Positions 47,244 to 58,030 of a stretch of DNA of 64,000 nucleotides are shown piece by piece (position 1 is the stretch's first letter; the number at the start of each line of letters is the position of its first letter). The notes under the pieces are model-generated. The model ran no database searches, had not been told where the DNA came from, and worked only from the letters and a program-made list of their open reading frames with translations. Made by a program: the position numbers and the translations under genes. Location: contig ML677365.1 of the NCBI GenBank assembly GCA_007922305.1, positions 19,225,241 through 19,289,240 on the forward strand. Direction: 5' to 3'. The DNA is from Dermatemys mawii. Lineage: Eukaryota > Chordata > Testudines > Dermatemydidae.

Positions 47244-47404
47244 ATTTATACCTGCCCCTGGATACTTCCACTGCATGCATATGATGAAGTGGGTATTAGC
47301 CCACGAAAGCTTATGCTCTAAAAAAATTTTAGTTAGTCTTTAAGGTGCCACAGGACTCTTTGTCACTTCTGCAATTCCAGACTAACACGGCTACCCCTCT
47401 GGTT
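47244..47404 (+). repeat. Right terminal direct repeat (pseudo-LTR) of the PLE
   Basis: Begins ATTTATACCTGCCCC and ends CCCCTCTGGTT. Six differences from the left repeat: four of them fall in the nine bases GCATATGAT (versus TCATCCGAC), one at 47304 and one in the last bases. Three of the six are TG or CA in place of CG, as expected of CpG decay. Confidence 0.93.
47281..47318 (+). ncRNA. Hammerhead-ribozyme-like motif, right repeat
   Basis: ATGATGAA, then a perfect 5-bp stem GTGGG/CCCAC with loop TATTAG, then GAAA and the AGCTTATGCT mini-hairpin. Closer to the canonical core in the TGATGA part than the left copy, but the conserved first C is A, and an extra A precedes stem II. Stem I pairing around the expected cleavage site (after C at about 47317) is not evident. 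Confidence 0.5.
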
Positions 47405-47417
47405 CTATGCTTTGTCT
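47405..47417. repeat. Target-site duplication of the Penelope-like element, right
   Basis: CTATGCTTTGTCT, identical to 44303-44315. Confidence 0.9.
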
Positions 47418-48730
47418 GTAATTCTGATGCCATCTGATAAACTGAGACCCAAAGTGTTGATTTGATGCTGAATATTCCCAAAGTTTTGAATGCATTTTTC
47501 ATTTGAACCCATCTTTCAACATAATATCTGATATGCTTCATTAATAATATGCATTATGAAATGCAAATTTCAAGTGTCTTATATCTTGGACATGAATCAT
47601 CTTGCTGTGGCTGTACAAGGAAAAGGCTGCTAGGGGCTGTGGATAGTTTGAATCCATAGATTACCTCTTTCATGTGTCCACTCCAATCCCAGGCTCTCCT
47701 TGCTTTTAAACAGTTTAACGGTGCAAAGGTATAGTCTTGCATCTGGTCATCTTTTAGGTGCTTGAATCCAGTTAGTGGAAAATTAATGCATGTAGACATG
47801 GAAATTTCAGTATCCTAACTTAAACAAAGATGAAGACAGAAATTTTAAGTATAAGAGTTATGCGAACTGATATGATCACTTCATTGTTTAATATTTTATA
47901 GATTTGAAGGAGCATGCTCGGAGAAATGTCACATGAAGATAAGGGAATGTGTATAGATATGCTGAGAATTAGCTAGAGTGTTTCTTCTTTAATTGATAGA
48001 CTAGCGTAACATGAAGATGAAATAATGAAGGTATCCTAGCAACCATATTTTCATAACAGCCACCGCCTGTAATATTGCAATGAATGTCAGCCACATTTTA
48101 TTAATTCAAGAGGGTGAGTGCAGATAAGTTTAATTAATAAAATGTAACGGCAAATTTTGAATGCAGAATTTTGATCAGTTACACTGTTGTAGGCAGCATT
48201 GCTTGCTTTTTGGGGTTTTTTTTTAAAGAAAATGTACTTAATTTAAATTCATTTCTTAGAGGTTAGCGTTGTCACATCGTGGGTATTAGGGGAGGATTCT
48301 TACATTGGTATTGCTTATTATTTTCTAATCTAATAAAGATTTTGGCTGAGAATCTCCACTCAGCTAAAACTCCTTTGTGCCACCTAAGTGTCTGAAGACG
48401 GCCAGTGGAGAATGCTCCATTCAAGAGAACTCTCCACTGACAGGTGGCTCTGCATCCCTTGTATTGGCTGACCCTCCTACATCACCATAGGTGGAAGGAA
48501 GGGGCAATCTAGGGGAGGGGCATGGGAAAGCAAGGAGGCATGATGATACAGTGCAGCTGAGGACTGTTACACCCACGCCTATAGTGGCATAAGGTCCCTG
48601 AAGGACTTTTGCCAGAATTGTAAATTATAGATACCACTGTGCCAAAATACATTTACATTTTAAAATATAATAATAATACAGGATCTTAAACTTATACAAA
48701 CATAGAAAATAGCATAATAAATAAACTCAT
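47418..48730. other. Unrecognised AT-rich DNA
   Basis: Nothing recognised. Confidence 0.5.
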
Positions 48731-48824
48731 TGGGCCAGATCCTCAGGTTGATGTAATTCAACAGAGCTCCATGAAATGTATGCTGCTTCAATGGTTACCA
48801 ATTGATACCAGCAGAGGATCTGAT
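48731..48824. repeat. Short hairpin repeat (GGGCCAGATCCTCAG ends)
   Basis: GGGCCAGATCCTCAGGTTGA on the left pairs with CAGCAGAGGATCTGATC on the right. Diverged copy of the family at 17425. Confidence 0.6.
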
Positions 48825-49061
48825 CTATTATGTTCATTAATTTGTAGCTATGAAGTATGTGATGCTTTCTTAATCATTTTTATTTTTGAGATGATTTCAG
48901 GACTTCATATGCTAAGGACTGATTATGATTTTTATTTCAAGTCAACCAACTCAATCCACAATGTCAGTAGTTCAACATCAATAGTTCAACAAGACTTTAT
49001 GGGTAGGATAAGCTTTACAAACTGTCATGTTTAAAAAGACCGGTCTCTCAGGCCTCTCTGA

Positions 49062-49341
49062 GCATGTCTATATCATGTCTGGGAGCAAGTCTGCCAGCCT
49101 GGGTAGACAGACTTGCACTAGGAGGGTTTGAACTAGCATGTTAAAAGTAGCAGTACAGATGTCGTGTCTCAGACTGCAGTTTGGGCTTTCAGGCCTAGGA
49201 GGCTGGGCGGGCTTGAGAGCTTCAACTCCAGTCTGAGTGCAACATCCACACTGCTATTTTTAGCATGCTAAGGCAAGTGGAACTAATGTGTTTGTCTACC
49301 AATGCTGGGAGTTTTGACCCAGCTACAGTGTAGACATAACC
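49062..49341. mobile_element. MITE with ATGTCTA ends and internal inverted repeats
   Basis: GCATGTCTATATCATG on the left and CTACAGTGTAGACATAACC on the right. Internally, AACTAGCATGTTAAAAGTAG is opposed to CTATTTTTAGCATGCTAA, and TAGACAGACTTGC to TTTGTCTACC. Architecture resembles the palindromic MITE at 40471. Confidence 0.6.
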
Positions 49342-49865
49342 TGGGCAGATTTTTTTACCTACATCCTATCGGGTAAAGTTACAAATTGATGGATCAACTT
49401 CTACCTATGTGTTGAACTGGTTTGGCTGGATATTCAGTTTATGCCCACCATTGGTGAGCTTATCATACTTTCAAAGCTTTTGGCATCCACTTGATCACTA
49501 GACAAATAGTGGCATTCATTGCTAAACATGCTTTGTAAGTCATTGGTATTCCATCCTAATAATAAATCTGAATCAGGAAAGCAGCCAAAAATCAAACTGA
49601 TGAAGGTGGTTGCTGATGAAGATGGTTGCTGGAGTTGGGTTTGAATGTCCTCATTTCTGATCTTGTCCTGCCACCTGAGAGGGAGCAGCTGATGAAGACA
49701 ATGAGAATTGAAAACAGCAACTATTTTGCTACTATATTAAATGCAAACTTAATCTCAAGTTTGCTGTGCATTTTCTTCCTCCACATTTCTTTCAGCATCT
49801 GTTTTCACTAGGTTACTTCTACCATTAGCTTATTTTTGTCTCAGCTAAATTTTCTCTGGGGATAA
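49342..49865. other. Unrecognised AT-rich DNA
   Basis: Nothing recognised. Confidence 0.45.
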
Positions 49866-49932
49866 TATCCTGGGGCCATTTGAAGTCAATGGCCAAGATC
49901 CCATTACTTTAAATGGAGTCAGGATTTCACCG
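49866..49932. repeat. Short hairpin repeat (ATCCTGGGGCC ends)
   Basis: TATCCTGGGGCCATTTGAAG on the left against AATGGAGTCAGGATTTCA on the right, with CAATGGCCAAGATCCCATT between. Confidence 0.5.
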
Positions 49933-50307
49933 CAGATGGATTAGTGATTAACATTAAAGCCAACATTTTTTCCACAATACCAAACAGTAAGATAACACAC
50001 CTATGGATTGACCAAATTGCTGGTTTGCTTTCCGGCCTGTGTGTCACCCCATTCCGCAGGCAGCATGGGGATGACAAAGGGGACTTAATAGTCAAGACAG
50101 AGCAGCTAGTAACCCGCGGTTCTTCCCTCAGCTCTGGTCCTGTGCTCATTGCCGTTTGGATCAGAGAACTGGATGCCGGTAACCAAGTACTTGTTTTTCC
50201 TCTCTACCTTATTCAAGATTTGTTGTTTTAACTTTTCCATGATTTTTCTTATGCTCTGCAGAAATGGACTTTTCTTGTCCAGTAACTATCTAAGAGAATC
50301 CATATAG

Positions 50308-50372
50308 TAAAAGGGTCTGTCTTGATAACAGAAGGATAAGGGTCAGATTGAGTGGAATTATGCTGATTTATA
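50308..50372 (+). repeat. 65-bp segment duplicated at 51993
   Basis: From TAAAAGGGTCTGTCTTGATA to TTATGCTGATTTATA. Matches 51993-52057 at 60 of 65 positions with no gap. Confidence 0.9.
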
Positions 50373-50497
50373 GTAAATGCAACATTAACCCCTTATGGAT
50401 GCCACCAACTGAATTGCTGAACAGCAACAGTAAAACTACTAGGGGAATGAATGTATTTTTAACATCTCCTACTTTCAATTAAAGAATAAGCAAGAGG

Positions 50498-50549
50498 AAA
50501 TCCTGGCCATGGGAGTTTTGTCATTAATTTCAATGGGGCCACGATTTCA
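50498..50549. repeat. Short hairpin repeat (AAATCCTGGCC ends)
   Basis: AAATCCTGGCCATGGGAGTT on the left, AATGGGGCCACGATTTC on the right. Same family as 17075. Confidence 0.45.
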
Positions 50550-50554
50550 TTCAC

Positions 50555-50740
50555 AGTGAGATAGTCCCTGCCCTAAAAACTTTCTCTCTAAATAGGGACA
50601 ATAGAGGCTGGGAAGCAAATCAGAGGCACAGACTGGTGAAGTGACTTGTCCAGAGTTACACAACTGCTCAGTAGTAGAGGTGGGAACAAAACTTTTGGTC
50701 TCTTGACTCCTTGCCTACTGTCCTATCCAATAATGGATCG
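50555..50740 (-). repeat. LINE/MIR-type tail, minus strand
   Basis: TAGTCCCTGCCCTAAAAACT, then AGAGGCACAGACTGGTGAAG, GTGACTTGTCCAGAGTTACA and CAGTAGTAGAGGTGGGA follow the inverted LINE-tail and MIR block order. Confidence 0.6.
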
Positions 50741-51039
50741 CAGTGTCTACCACTCCCCTAGAAGTACTCTTCTACAGCCTATTAGAGTATAACTGAGGAC
50801 TTGTAGGGTCATCATGATAGTACAACACAGCTGTGTCAGCAGCACACCTAGCTTCTTCAGGATTTATCTTCTCAGGTGGTATAGGACTGATAGAAAGCTA
50901 GCAGTTTCAGTCCTTTAACTATTTTATACCAGCATTTTAATTATCTCATGATGTATCAGCATTTAACCTTCCAATGGGATAGTATTATTGGAAAGAGATG
51001 GCAAAAATGCTTGTATGTTGTATCTGCTTGTCACTTCCT

Positions 51040-51150
51040 TTGTCTGATTTTCTCTGTCTGGATTGTAAGATCTCTGGGGCAGGGATTATGTCTGCTATTT
51101 GTTCTGTGGGACACCTAGCATGTGGACACATGAAATATGATTATGACATG
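51040..51150 (+). repeat. LINE (L3/CR1-like) 3' tail
   Basis: TCTGTCTGGATTGTAAGATC then CTCTGGGGCAGGGATTATG and GGGACACCTAGCATGTGG. The clearest match to the tail at 2200. Confidence 0.6.
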
Positions 51151-53109
51151 CAGTACTGACATCCTAATATTGTTCCGCTGTTGGAGAGCCTCCCTTTGTA
51201 AATTGTCAAAAACACGAGGCCTTGAAATTAATTTTTATTTTGGACTCCATGTAACCTGACACACTTCATCTGGCAGACAGCAAAAGATGCTGGGGAGTCT
51301 GTAGGTAGAATCTGCCCAGGCAGTGAAGCCCCAAGTCAGGTTGTCATTACTCTACTGATTATGAGTTTACTGGGGTGAATCTGTACCATTTCCTAATTAA
51401 TTATAATAATTATTCAGGGTTGCACTTTTCTCCCCCTCCCTCCATAGTATGTAGGTATATTTCTAGATGGTTACATTTCACCTTCATACATTTTTTAAAA
51501 ATGTTATCAACAAAGATGCAGTCTCGTGCTGAGATCCAAAAAGCAGAAGCACAGCTGAAAATGGCTAATCATTTTACAAATCGGGGAATCATCTGGCAAC
51601 TGGGAAATCTAATTTTTCCCTATTTGTCTATACTAGGAGTTTATATAAAAGTCTATGCTACATTCGGACTTGGTTTCTAAATAGTGCTCTTTTTCAGTGC
51701 CCACTGGTCGTATAAGAACCATTGTATTCCTGACCTGGGAATAAACCTGCCAGTAAATATATACTATACAATAGCACTTTTAAAAAAAATTTGGATTGTG
51801 CTTGATTTGAAAGGCGGACAAGGAAAACTTTGTGAAATAGGCAAAGAGGCAGATAGACTTTGCGGAGTAGATGAAAGATGTGATCGGCACAAATAAAACT
51901 TCCAGCATATAAACACATGTTAACAAAACACAGGGGAATCATTGAATATACTCTTGGGCAAAACATCTACTCATACTCAATCTTATGAAAGATAAAAGAG
52001 TCTGTCTTGATAATAGAAGGATAAGGGTGAGATTCAGTGGAGTTATGCTGATTTATACCATCTAAGGATCAAGCTGATTGTATTATGCAAAGCCTCAAAT
52101 ATACAGTAACACAGCATATTCCCCAAAAATTCAGCTTTCAGTTTTCTTATGCAAAAATTATGAAATGTGAGTTTTTTGAGGATCAAATAATAAAGACCCA
52201 TTTGTTTGTGGGTATAGATTTTTGTCATAAACCAAGACTGAGATCCAATGCACAATTTTTTTTGCTTTACACAAAGCAGGAGCACTGTGTTTAAGGAAAC
52301 ACATTCTGAACTACAATTACTATTCTGGGTGTAGCTATCATTGGCACAGTGCTTTCACTGAAGCACTGAAGAACTGGAAGCTGTATCGTCCTATATGTTA
52401 TGCTAAACTATTACTTGATGGTAAGCACAAAAAAAACACACAACAAAAGAGAACCCCTACTGGATACAGTGATTTCAAAGAACCGGTTTCTCTTTAAAAC
52501 AAATGTAAATATAATTCTAAACTAGGCCTATAGCTTAAGCAATTTTGGAAAAAAATGGATTAGAGCTTTGAACATTACAAATGCTATATAAATGCTAAGT
52601 ATTGTTAATAAAAACAAACAGATGTTGCAATTCTGTAGTAAGACATTATGGAGAGGTTCTAAACAATGGCAGCAGCTCAGCTCACAAGACCGTTTCAAAG
52701 GTAGTCTTATTTAGAGCTTGGCAAGAAGTTGATTTCCTGACTCGAAATCTTTTTGAGGTTTTTCCCATTTTATATAGGGATGAAATGAAGAGCTTTTGAA
52801 GAGTGTTTGTGAAAAAACAGCGTGAAAGTCACCTATTCAGCCCTGAATAGCCTGGTCTGATACAGGTAGAGAAGAGAGTCAAACCTGCATCACCCACCTA
52901 CTGGACTATTGCAAGATCTCACTCACACGTTCTCTTTTCTCTAGTTTTTACGAGAAATTCCATCCTGGATCTAAAGTTGTATTAAAATGGCAACTTTCCA
53001 GTTTCAGTTAATGAACATTTTTGATGAAACATGTTTAGTTAGAAAATTCATGACCATCTCTACTCTATGGGTTATTAACAGGTAACTCCTGAAAGACTAG
53101 ATTGCAACA
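51151..53109. other. Unrecognised AT-rich DNA
   Basis: Apart from the duplicated segment at 51993-52057, nothing is recognised. Small frames (up to 101 codons at 51375) lack domains. Confidence 0.5.
51993..52057 (+). repeat. 65-bp segment duplicated from or with 50308
   Basis: From TAAAAGAGTCTGTCTTGATA to TTATGCTGATTTATA. Five mismatches against 50308-50372. The flanks are unrelated. Confidence 0.9.
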
Positions 53110-53144
53110 TTATCTTGGCCATTATCTTTGAAAACTCATGGTGA

Positions 53145-53759
53145 TTGGGGGAGGTTCTGGATGACTGGAAAAAGGCTAATGTAGTGCCCATCTTTAAAAA
53201 AGGAAAGAAGGAGGATCTGGGGTACAACAGACCAGTCAGCCTCACTATAGTCCATGGAAAAATCAAGGAGCAGGTCCTCAAGGAATCAATTTTGAAGCAC
53301 TTAGAGGAGAGGAAAGTGATCAGGAACAGCCAGCATGGATTCACCAAGAGCAAGTCATGCCTGACTAACCTAATTGCCTTCTATGATGAGACAATTGGAT
53401 CTGTGGATGAGGGGAAAGCAGTGGACATGTTATTCCTTGACTTAAGCAAAGCTTTTGATACGGTCTCCCACAGTATTCTTGCCAGCAAGTTAAAGAAGTA
53501 TGGGCTGGATGAATGGACTGTAAGGTGGATATAAATCTGGCTGGATCACCGGGCTCAACAGGTAGTGATCAATGGCTCCATGTCTAGTTGGCAGCCAGTA
53601 TCAAGCAGAGTGCCCCATGGGTTGGTCCTGGGGCCAGTTTTATTCAATATCTTTATCAATGATTTGTAGGATGGTGTGGACTACACCCTATGCAAGTTTG
53701 CAGAAGACATTAAACTGGGAGGAATGGTAGATACACTGGAGGGTAGAGATAGGATATAG
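53145..53759 (+). pseudogene. CR1 ORF2 reverse transcriptase remnant, inactivated
   Basis: Encodes the palm of the CR1 reverse transcriptase. The readable part has DDWKKANVVPIFKKGKK, RPVSLTIVHGKI, SQHGFTKSKSCLTNL and motif A FLDLSKAFDTVSH (Asp99 of the open piece). Lesions in the same frame: TAA at 53532, TAG at 53667 inside what follows motif B, and TAG at 53757. Motif B reads [11 protein letters not shown], where related elements have a Gly-Val-Pro-Gln-Gly-type core. The catalytic motif C reads FAED (53697-53708) where two adjacent Asp are needed. It is dead several times over, though still clearly recognisable. Confidence 0.88.
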
Positions 53760-53798
53760 AGGGACCTGGACAAATTAGAGGATTGGTCCAAAAGAAAT

Positions 53799-54297
53799 TT
53801 GATGAAGTTCAACAAGGACAAGTGCAGAGTCCTGCACTTAGGATGGAAGAATCCCATGTACTACTACAGACTAGAGACCGAATGGCTGGGCAGCAATTCT
53901 GCAGAAAAGGAGCTAGGGGTTACAGTGGACAGAGAAGCTGGATATGAGTCAACACTGTGCCCTTGTTGCCAAGAAGGCTAACGGCATATTGGGCTGTGTA
54001 AGTAGAGGCATTGCCAGCAGATCGAGGGACGTGTTCGTTGCCCTCTATTCGACATTGGTGAGGCCTCATCTGGAGTACTGTGTCCAGTTTGGGGGCCCAC
54101 ACTACAAGAAGGATGTGGAAAAATTGGAAAGAGTCCAGAGGAAGGCAACAAAAATGATTAGGGGCTTGGAGCACATGACTTATGAGGAGAGGCTGAGAGA
54201 ACTGGGATTGATTAGTCTGCAGAAGAGAAGACTGAGGGGAGATTTGATAGCTGCTTTCAACTACCTGAAATGGGGTTTACAAAGAGGATGGATCTAG
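53799..54297 (+). pseudogene. CR1 ORF2 C-terminal remnant with frameshifts
   Basis: Two overlapping open pieces (53799-53981 and 53944-54297) in different frames carry one protein: KNPMYYYRLETEWLG and KELGVTVD in the first, [40 protein letters not shown] and [18 protein letters not shown] in the second. Compared with 32594-33277, a one-base insertion sits near 53930, and another shift near 54275 ends the second piece early at TAG 54295. Homology continues to the CR1 3' end in a further frame. Confidence 0.85.
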
Positions 54298-54587
54298 ACT
54301 GATCTCAGTGGTACCAGATGACAGAACACAGAGTAATGGTCTCAAGTTGCGGTGAAGAAGGTTTAGGCTGGATATTAGGGGAAAAAAATTCACTAGGAGG
54401 GTGGTGAAGCACTGGAATGGGTTACCTAGGGACCTTGTAGAATCTTCTTCCTCAGAGGTTTTTAAGGTCAAGCTTGACAAAGCCCTGGCTGGGATGATTT
54501 AGTTGAGATTAGTCCTGCTTTGAGTTGGGGGTTGGACTAGATGACCTCCTGAGGTCCCTTCCAACCCTGAGATTCTATGATTCTATG

Positions 54588-54670
54588 ATTCTTGCCAGCC
54601 AATTAAAGAACTATGGGCTGGATGAATGGACTATAAGGTGGATAGCAAGCTGGATAGATCATCAGGCTTG
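54588..54670 (+). repeat. Internal CR1 fragment fused to a CR1 3' end
   Basis: ATTCTTGCCAGCCAATTAAA and GGGCTGGATGAATGGACTAT repeat the internal stretch 53475-53557 of the neighbouring copy. It starts exactly where the last ATTCT of the CR1 terminus stands and stops near CATCAGGCTT. Confidence 0.8.
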
Positions 54671-54804
54671 ATAGAATAGCTAAACTTTGTGCATTTTTAA
54701 TTAATCTAGTAAAAGTATTGGAGTCTTCTGTTTGAGCAGAAATTTTATAAACTTGGTTGGCAACTAAAAAAAGTCGCTATGCAATGCCCACTGAAGAAAA
54801 GGAG

Positions 54805-54985
54805 AATTCTTCCATTGTCTCTTAATTTCTTTAAATCAAGACTGAATGTCTTTCTAAAACATATTATGTAGCTCAAACAATTATGGCTTGATGCAGAAAC
54901 TACTGGGTGAGGTACTTTGGCCTGTGTTGTTCAGGAATTCAGACTAGATGATTGCAAAGGTCCTTCTGGCCTTAAAATTTATGGT
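54805..54985 (+). repeat. Old CR1-type 3' tail
   Basis: TTTAAATCAAGACTGAATGT, TTATGGCTTGATGCAGAAAC, GGCCTGTGTTGTTCAGG, CAGACTAGATGATTGCAAAG, TCTGGCCTTAAAATTTATGG. The end CTGGCCTTAAAATxTATG is that of an old CR1 subfamily. Confidence 0.65.
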
Positions 54986-55776
54986 CTATGAATCCTAAAA
55001 GATCCTAAAGCATTTCACAAACTCTACAAAACATTCAAGCTTTGCCAGTCATTGAAATATAGTCGATTCCAGAGTTGTGGCAATTATTTGACAGCACATG
55101 AGAACATGACACAAGAATTTATGATAGGATGAGAAAAATACCCCCACCCCATTCCCACTGCAGGCAACATCTGCATTTATTTTTAATCTTTATTAAATTC
55201 AATTTCTTATGTAGTAATTCTATTATCAAAGTAGAGGATGAACATGTAAATAGTATAACAAACATGCTATTGGAATATCTATTTCAAACTAGTGATAAGA
55301 AATGCATTTAAATGTTTTGAAAATATGAAAGAAAGCAAGGGGTGTGATTACGGCTATTACTTGACTATGCTGGCATGATATTGACTAAGTGAAAAATATT
55401 GCATTTCACTGAAATTCACTTTCTATCAAGTTTGTTCTCTTGCCGCTGTTTTGCCAAATGTGCATGGTATTAAATCTATTTTTAGAAGTTTATCAAAGTA
55501 CAAAATAGGAGTTAAGAGCTGACACAAGACATCAAGAACTGAGCTATAAGCAAGAAACTCTGTCACTGACCCTGAAATCAAGAGTAGTTTTCCTTGAGCA
55601 AGGAGTTCAGGAGCAGGCCCTTCATGTTGTGTAGATATGCACTTCCTCTGACTTGCCAGTCTTGTTTTTTACTTAAGGCAAGGTTTCTGATTTTGTTCTC
55701 TTAGCTCCTTATAGTCACCATTTATTGGGTTCAAGTTCTTCCAGTGTCTACCAGACATTGATCCACCAGACACTGG
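54986..55776. other. Unrecognised AT-rich DNA
   Basis: Nothing recognised. Confidence 0.5.
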
Positions 55777-55842
55777 CTCAAATTCATCCTTGGTGTAACT
55801 CTATGGAAATCAATGACATTACAGCAAGGATGTATTTGACTC
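55777..55842. repeat. Short hairpin repeat (CAAATTCATCCTTGGTG ends)
   Basis: CTCAAATTCATCCTTGGTGT pairs with ACAGCAAGGATGTATTTGA across TATGGAAATCAATGAC. Confidence 0.6.
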
Positions 55843-57636
55843 CAATATTTTTCTCATCATTTAAATAAGCAGTTCTTTGTATCTTTGTTCTTTAATCTGG
55901 CTATGTTTCTTATGTTCTGTGAAGCTGATAAGATTGATTCATTCTCAAATAGTACAGAACATATACTTGGAAGAACTGAACATGGCAAAGGCTTAGAACA
56001 GCAATGACACAAAAAGAAAACTTTTTGGTAGTTAAACTGAGCAAATGTACATGAAGTCATGGAAATAAAAATAGGAAATGTGTATGTGTGTGTAAATCCC
56101 TAAGGTGTTTTCACAACTTAAATATTCTATAAAAGCCTTTCAATATGTTTCTTCACGATTCTGTCTTCAAATGCCATCTGACCTTAATAAAACTGCCTGG
56201 CTGTTTTACAGGGCATAAAATGCTGTTCTTTGTGGTCTCTTACAAACAGCAGTATTTTTATGATGTTTCATGATAATCTTCCAGTGCTCAGTTTAGTTCC
56301 TGATAAACTAGTGTTATTCCCCCAGGCTGATGGTTCTGGTTTATAAATACGTAGCACAGTGTAAAACATCACCAGAAGTCTTACCTATGGACAAGTTTAG
56401 ACTAAGTGTGGAAGTTTATCTAAGTAAAGAAAAATGATTTTCCCCTCACTTCTATCCAGTTTTATTAGCAGCAGGTCATTGATGGTAAAGAGAGGAAATA
56501 TTCTGGGGATTCTACTAAGTGTTTTGCTTTTTAAATGCACTGATTTAATCCGAGAGTTTCCCGTGGCCAGGACTATAGGTTTTGGTATCATTAGTTAAAA
56601 GGGTTTTACTGTATCTTCCTTCCCTTTTCTCTGGAACATTCTATCACTTTTTCTCTGCTGTCTCATAATGTTTATTTCAGAAATGATTAGAGCTGGTATA
56701 TAAGATTCTATATGAAATTAAGTGGTATGGTATTATTCCATATAATCACAAGAGATGCCCCAAACCACAATATTCAAATCACAGTGATTGAAAACTAGTG
56801 TTTGGGGTTGTTTAGATCCAAGGTTTTAGTATGGGCCCAACACTGGTGAATAACAACATAACTATAGATGTGGCTTGCATGTCAACAAAGCAAAGAAAAC
56901 TCTATTTGCAACTTAGCATGGCTTGTTTTTTATCCCTCTGCAATTCTAAAATTAATTTCAGCCTCTTCCGCTCCTAGATGTTGATTGTGCAGCTTTTCAG
57001 GCATCTCCTCCTGTAGTATAGAGGATGGCTTTTAAAAAGGAAACTTGTGCAAATACAGTCTCAAATTTTTATCTCCTCCCCCTCACCCCCAGCATATGTA
57101 AATGGACTCTACAGGGATGGAAGCAGGAAGGTGGAATTCCTCCCTGCATAACTGGAGCCAGGGCATGGACCTACTGGGTGATCTCTGCCTATGCAGTGTT
57201 TAGTCACATACATAGTAGATCCTCTGGCCTTTTCCTCACACTGTCCCATCCATGATACTGCAGATTGCTGCCAGGGAACAAGATGTGAGGCATTTCCCAG
57301 CATAGCCTTTCTGTAGCCCGTTCTCAGACAAGAGTGGGTGCTATTCCAGTTGCCTTTGAGGCCTTGTGTGTCCACATAGAGGGTACAGATATTTTGTGCC
57401 TCAGAGATTGAAAGCAATCACACATTTTCCTCAGTGATTTTGCTTCTCAAGATTTTTCTGCTATGGGGAGAGGCTAAAACTCTGTAGCATGTTCATCAGC
57501 AGTCAAACAGCTATAAGGGAGCATTCACCAATAGATTCCTTTCATAAAGTGCCTGGTCACAACTTGCATAGTATTGAGAGAGCCACAACAAAAATTTCCT
57601 GGAAAAAATCCTGTCTTTAATTAGCATAGTGCTATA
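55843..57636. other. Unrecognised DNA
   Basis: Frames on both strands around 57025-57417 overlap each other and carry no domain. No named repeat. Confidence 0.5.
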
Positions 57637-58030
57637 GGCCAGATGCTCAGCTGGTGTCAATTAATATAGCTCTGTGGACTACAATCAATCCAGCCTATGT
57701 AGTTTTTGTCCCATTTTGCCTTTCACGAGTTCTTCATTTTTGGCACAAACAAATAATAGTGCACACAATTTTGTGCCAGCAATTACTTGCAATTTCAGTG
57801 TCGGTCATGTAGATACCTAGACTAATAATTTCTAAAATGGTGACCTAAAGTCAAGCCATTAAATCCATATTTAGGCACCTAAATAAATGGCCTGACTTTG
57901 GAAAGTACTAAGCAACAAGCTGTTCCCATTTACTTTAATAGGTGTTCTAGGGTCCTCAAATTTGACAATCAGACCCCTTATTTAGGTGCCTACATATGGA
58001 TCCTGGAGCCTATATTTAGGCACCCATTGT
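57637..58030. repeat. Half hairpin repeat followed by TTTAGGCACCTAAA-type repeat
   Basis: GGCCAGATGCTCAGCTGGTG at 57637 is one arm of the family at 17425. From about 57830, CATATTTAGGCACCTAAATA, TTATTTAGGTGCCTACATA and TATATTTAGGCACCCATTG occur in alternating orientation, like the repeat at 13004. Between them no structure is seen. Confidence 0.45.

Larger units (their letters stand above)
44316..47404 (+). mobile_element. Full-length Penelope-like retroelement (PLE)
   Basis: A 3,089-bp element bounded by a perfect 13-bp target duplication. Structure: 161-bp terminal direct repeat, a reading frame of about 900 codons interrupted once, a short 3' untranslated region with a hairpin, and a second 161-bp repeat. 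The frame carries a Penelope-type reverse transcriptase and a C-terminal GIY-YIG endonuclease. That combination, plus direct terminal repeats instead of true LTRs with gag, protease or integrase, defines the Penelope order. PLEs copy themselves by target-primed reverse transcription from a nick made by the GIY-YIG nuclease. The two repeats differ at 6 of 161 positions, so the insertion is not brand new. It may still be the best-preserved mobile element in the window. The exact lineage (Neptune, Poseidon or Penelope proper) is not settled by eye. Confidence 0.93.
53110..54591 (+). mobile_element. CR1 LINE, 1.5 kb 5'-truncated copy
   Basis: Covers the reverse transcriptase core through the 3' end, finishing with GATTCTATGATTCTATGATTCT. 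Aligns with the copy at 32.5 kb over their shared part. The left edge is approximate: CR1-like sequence is recognisable from about TTATCTTTGAAAACTCATGG. Confidence 0.9.

Noticed and set aside
44401..47541. Two minus-strand frames (44401-44649 and 47329-47541) sharing a C-terminal peptide
   Set aside because: The shared part comes from the antisense of the two PLE terminal repeats, not from a duplicated gene.
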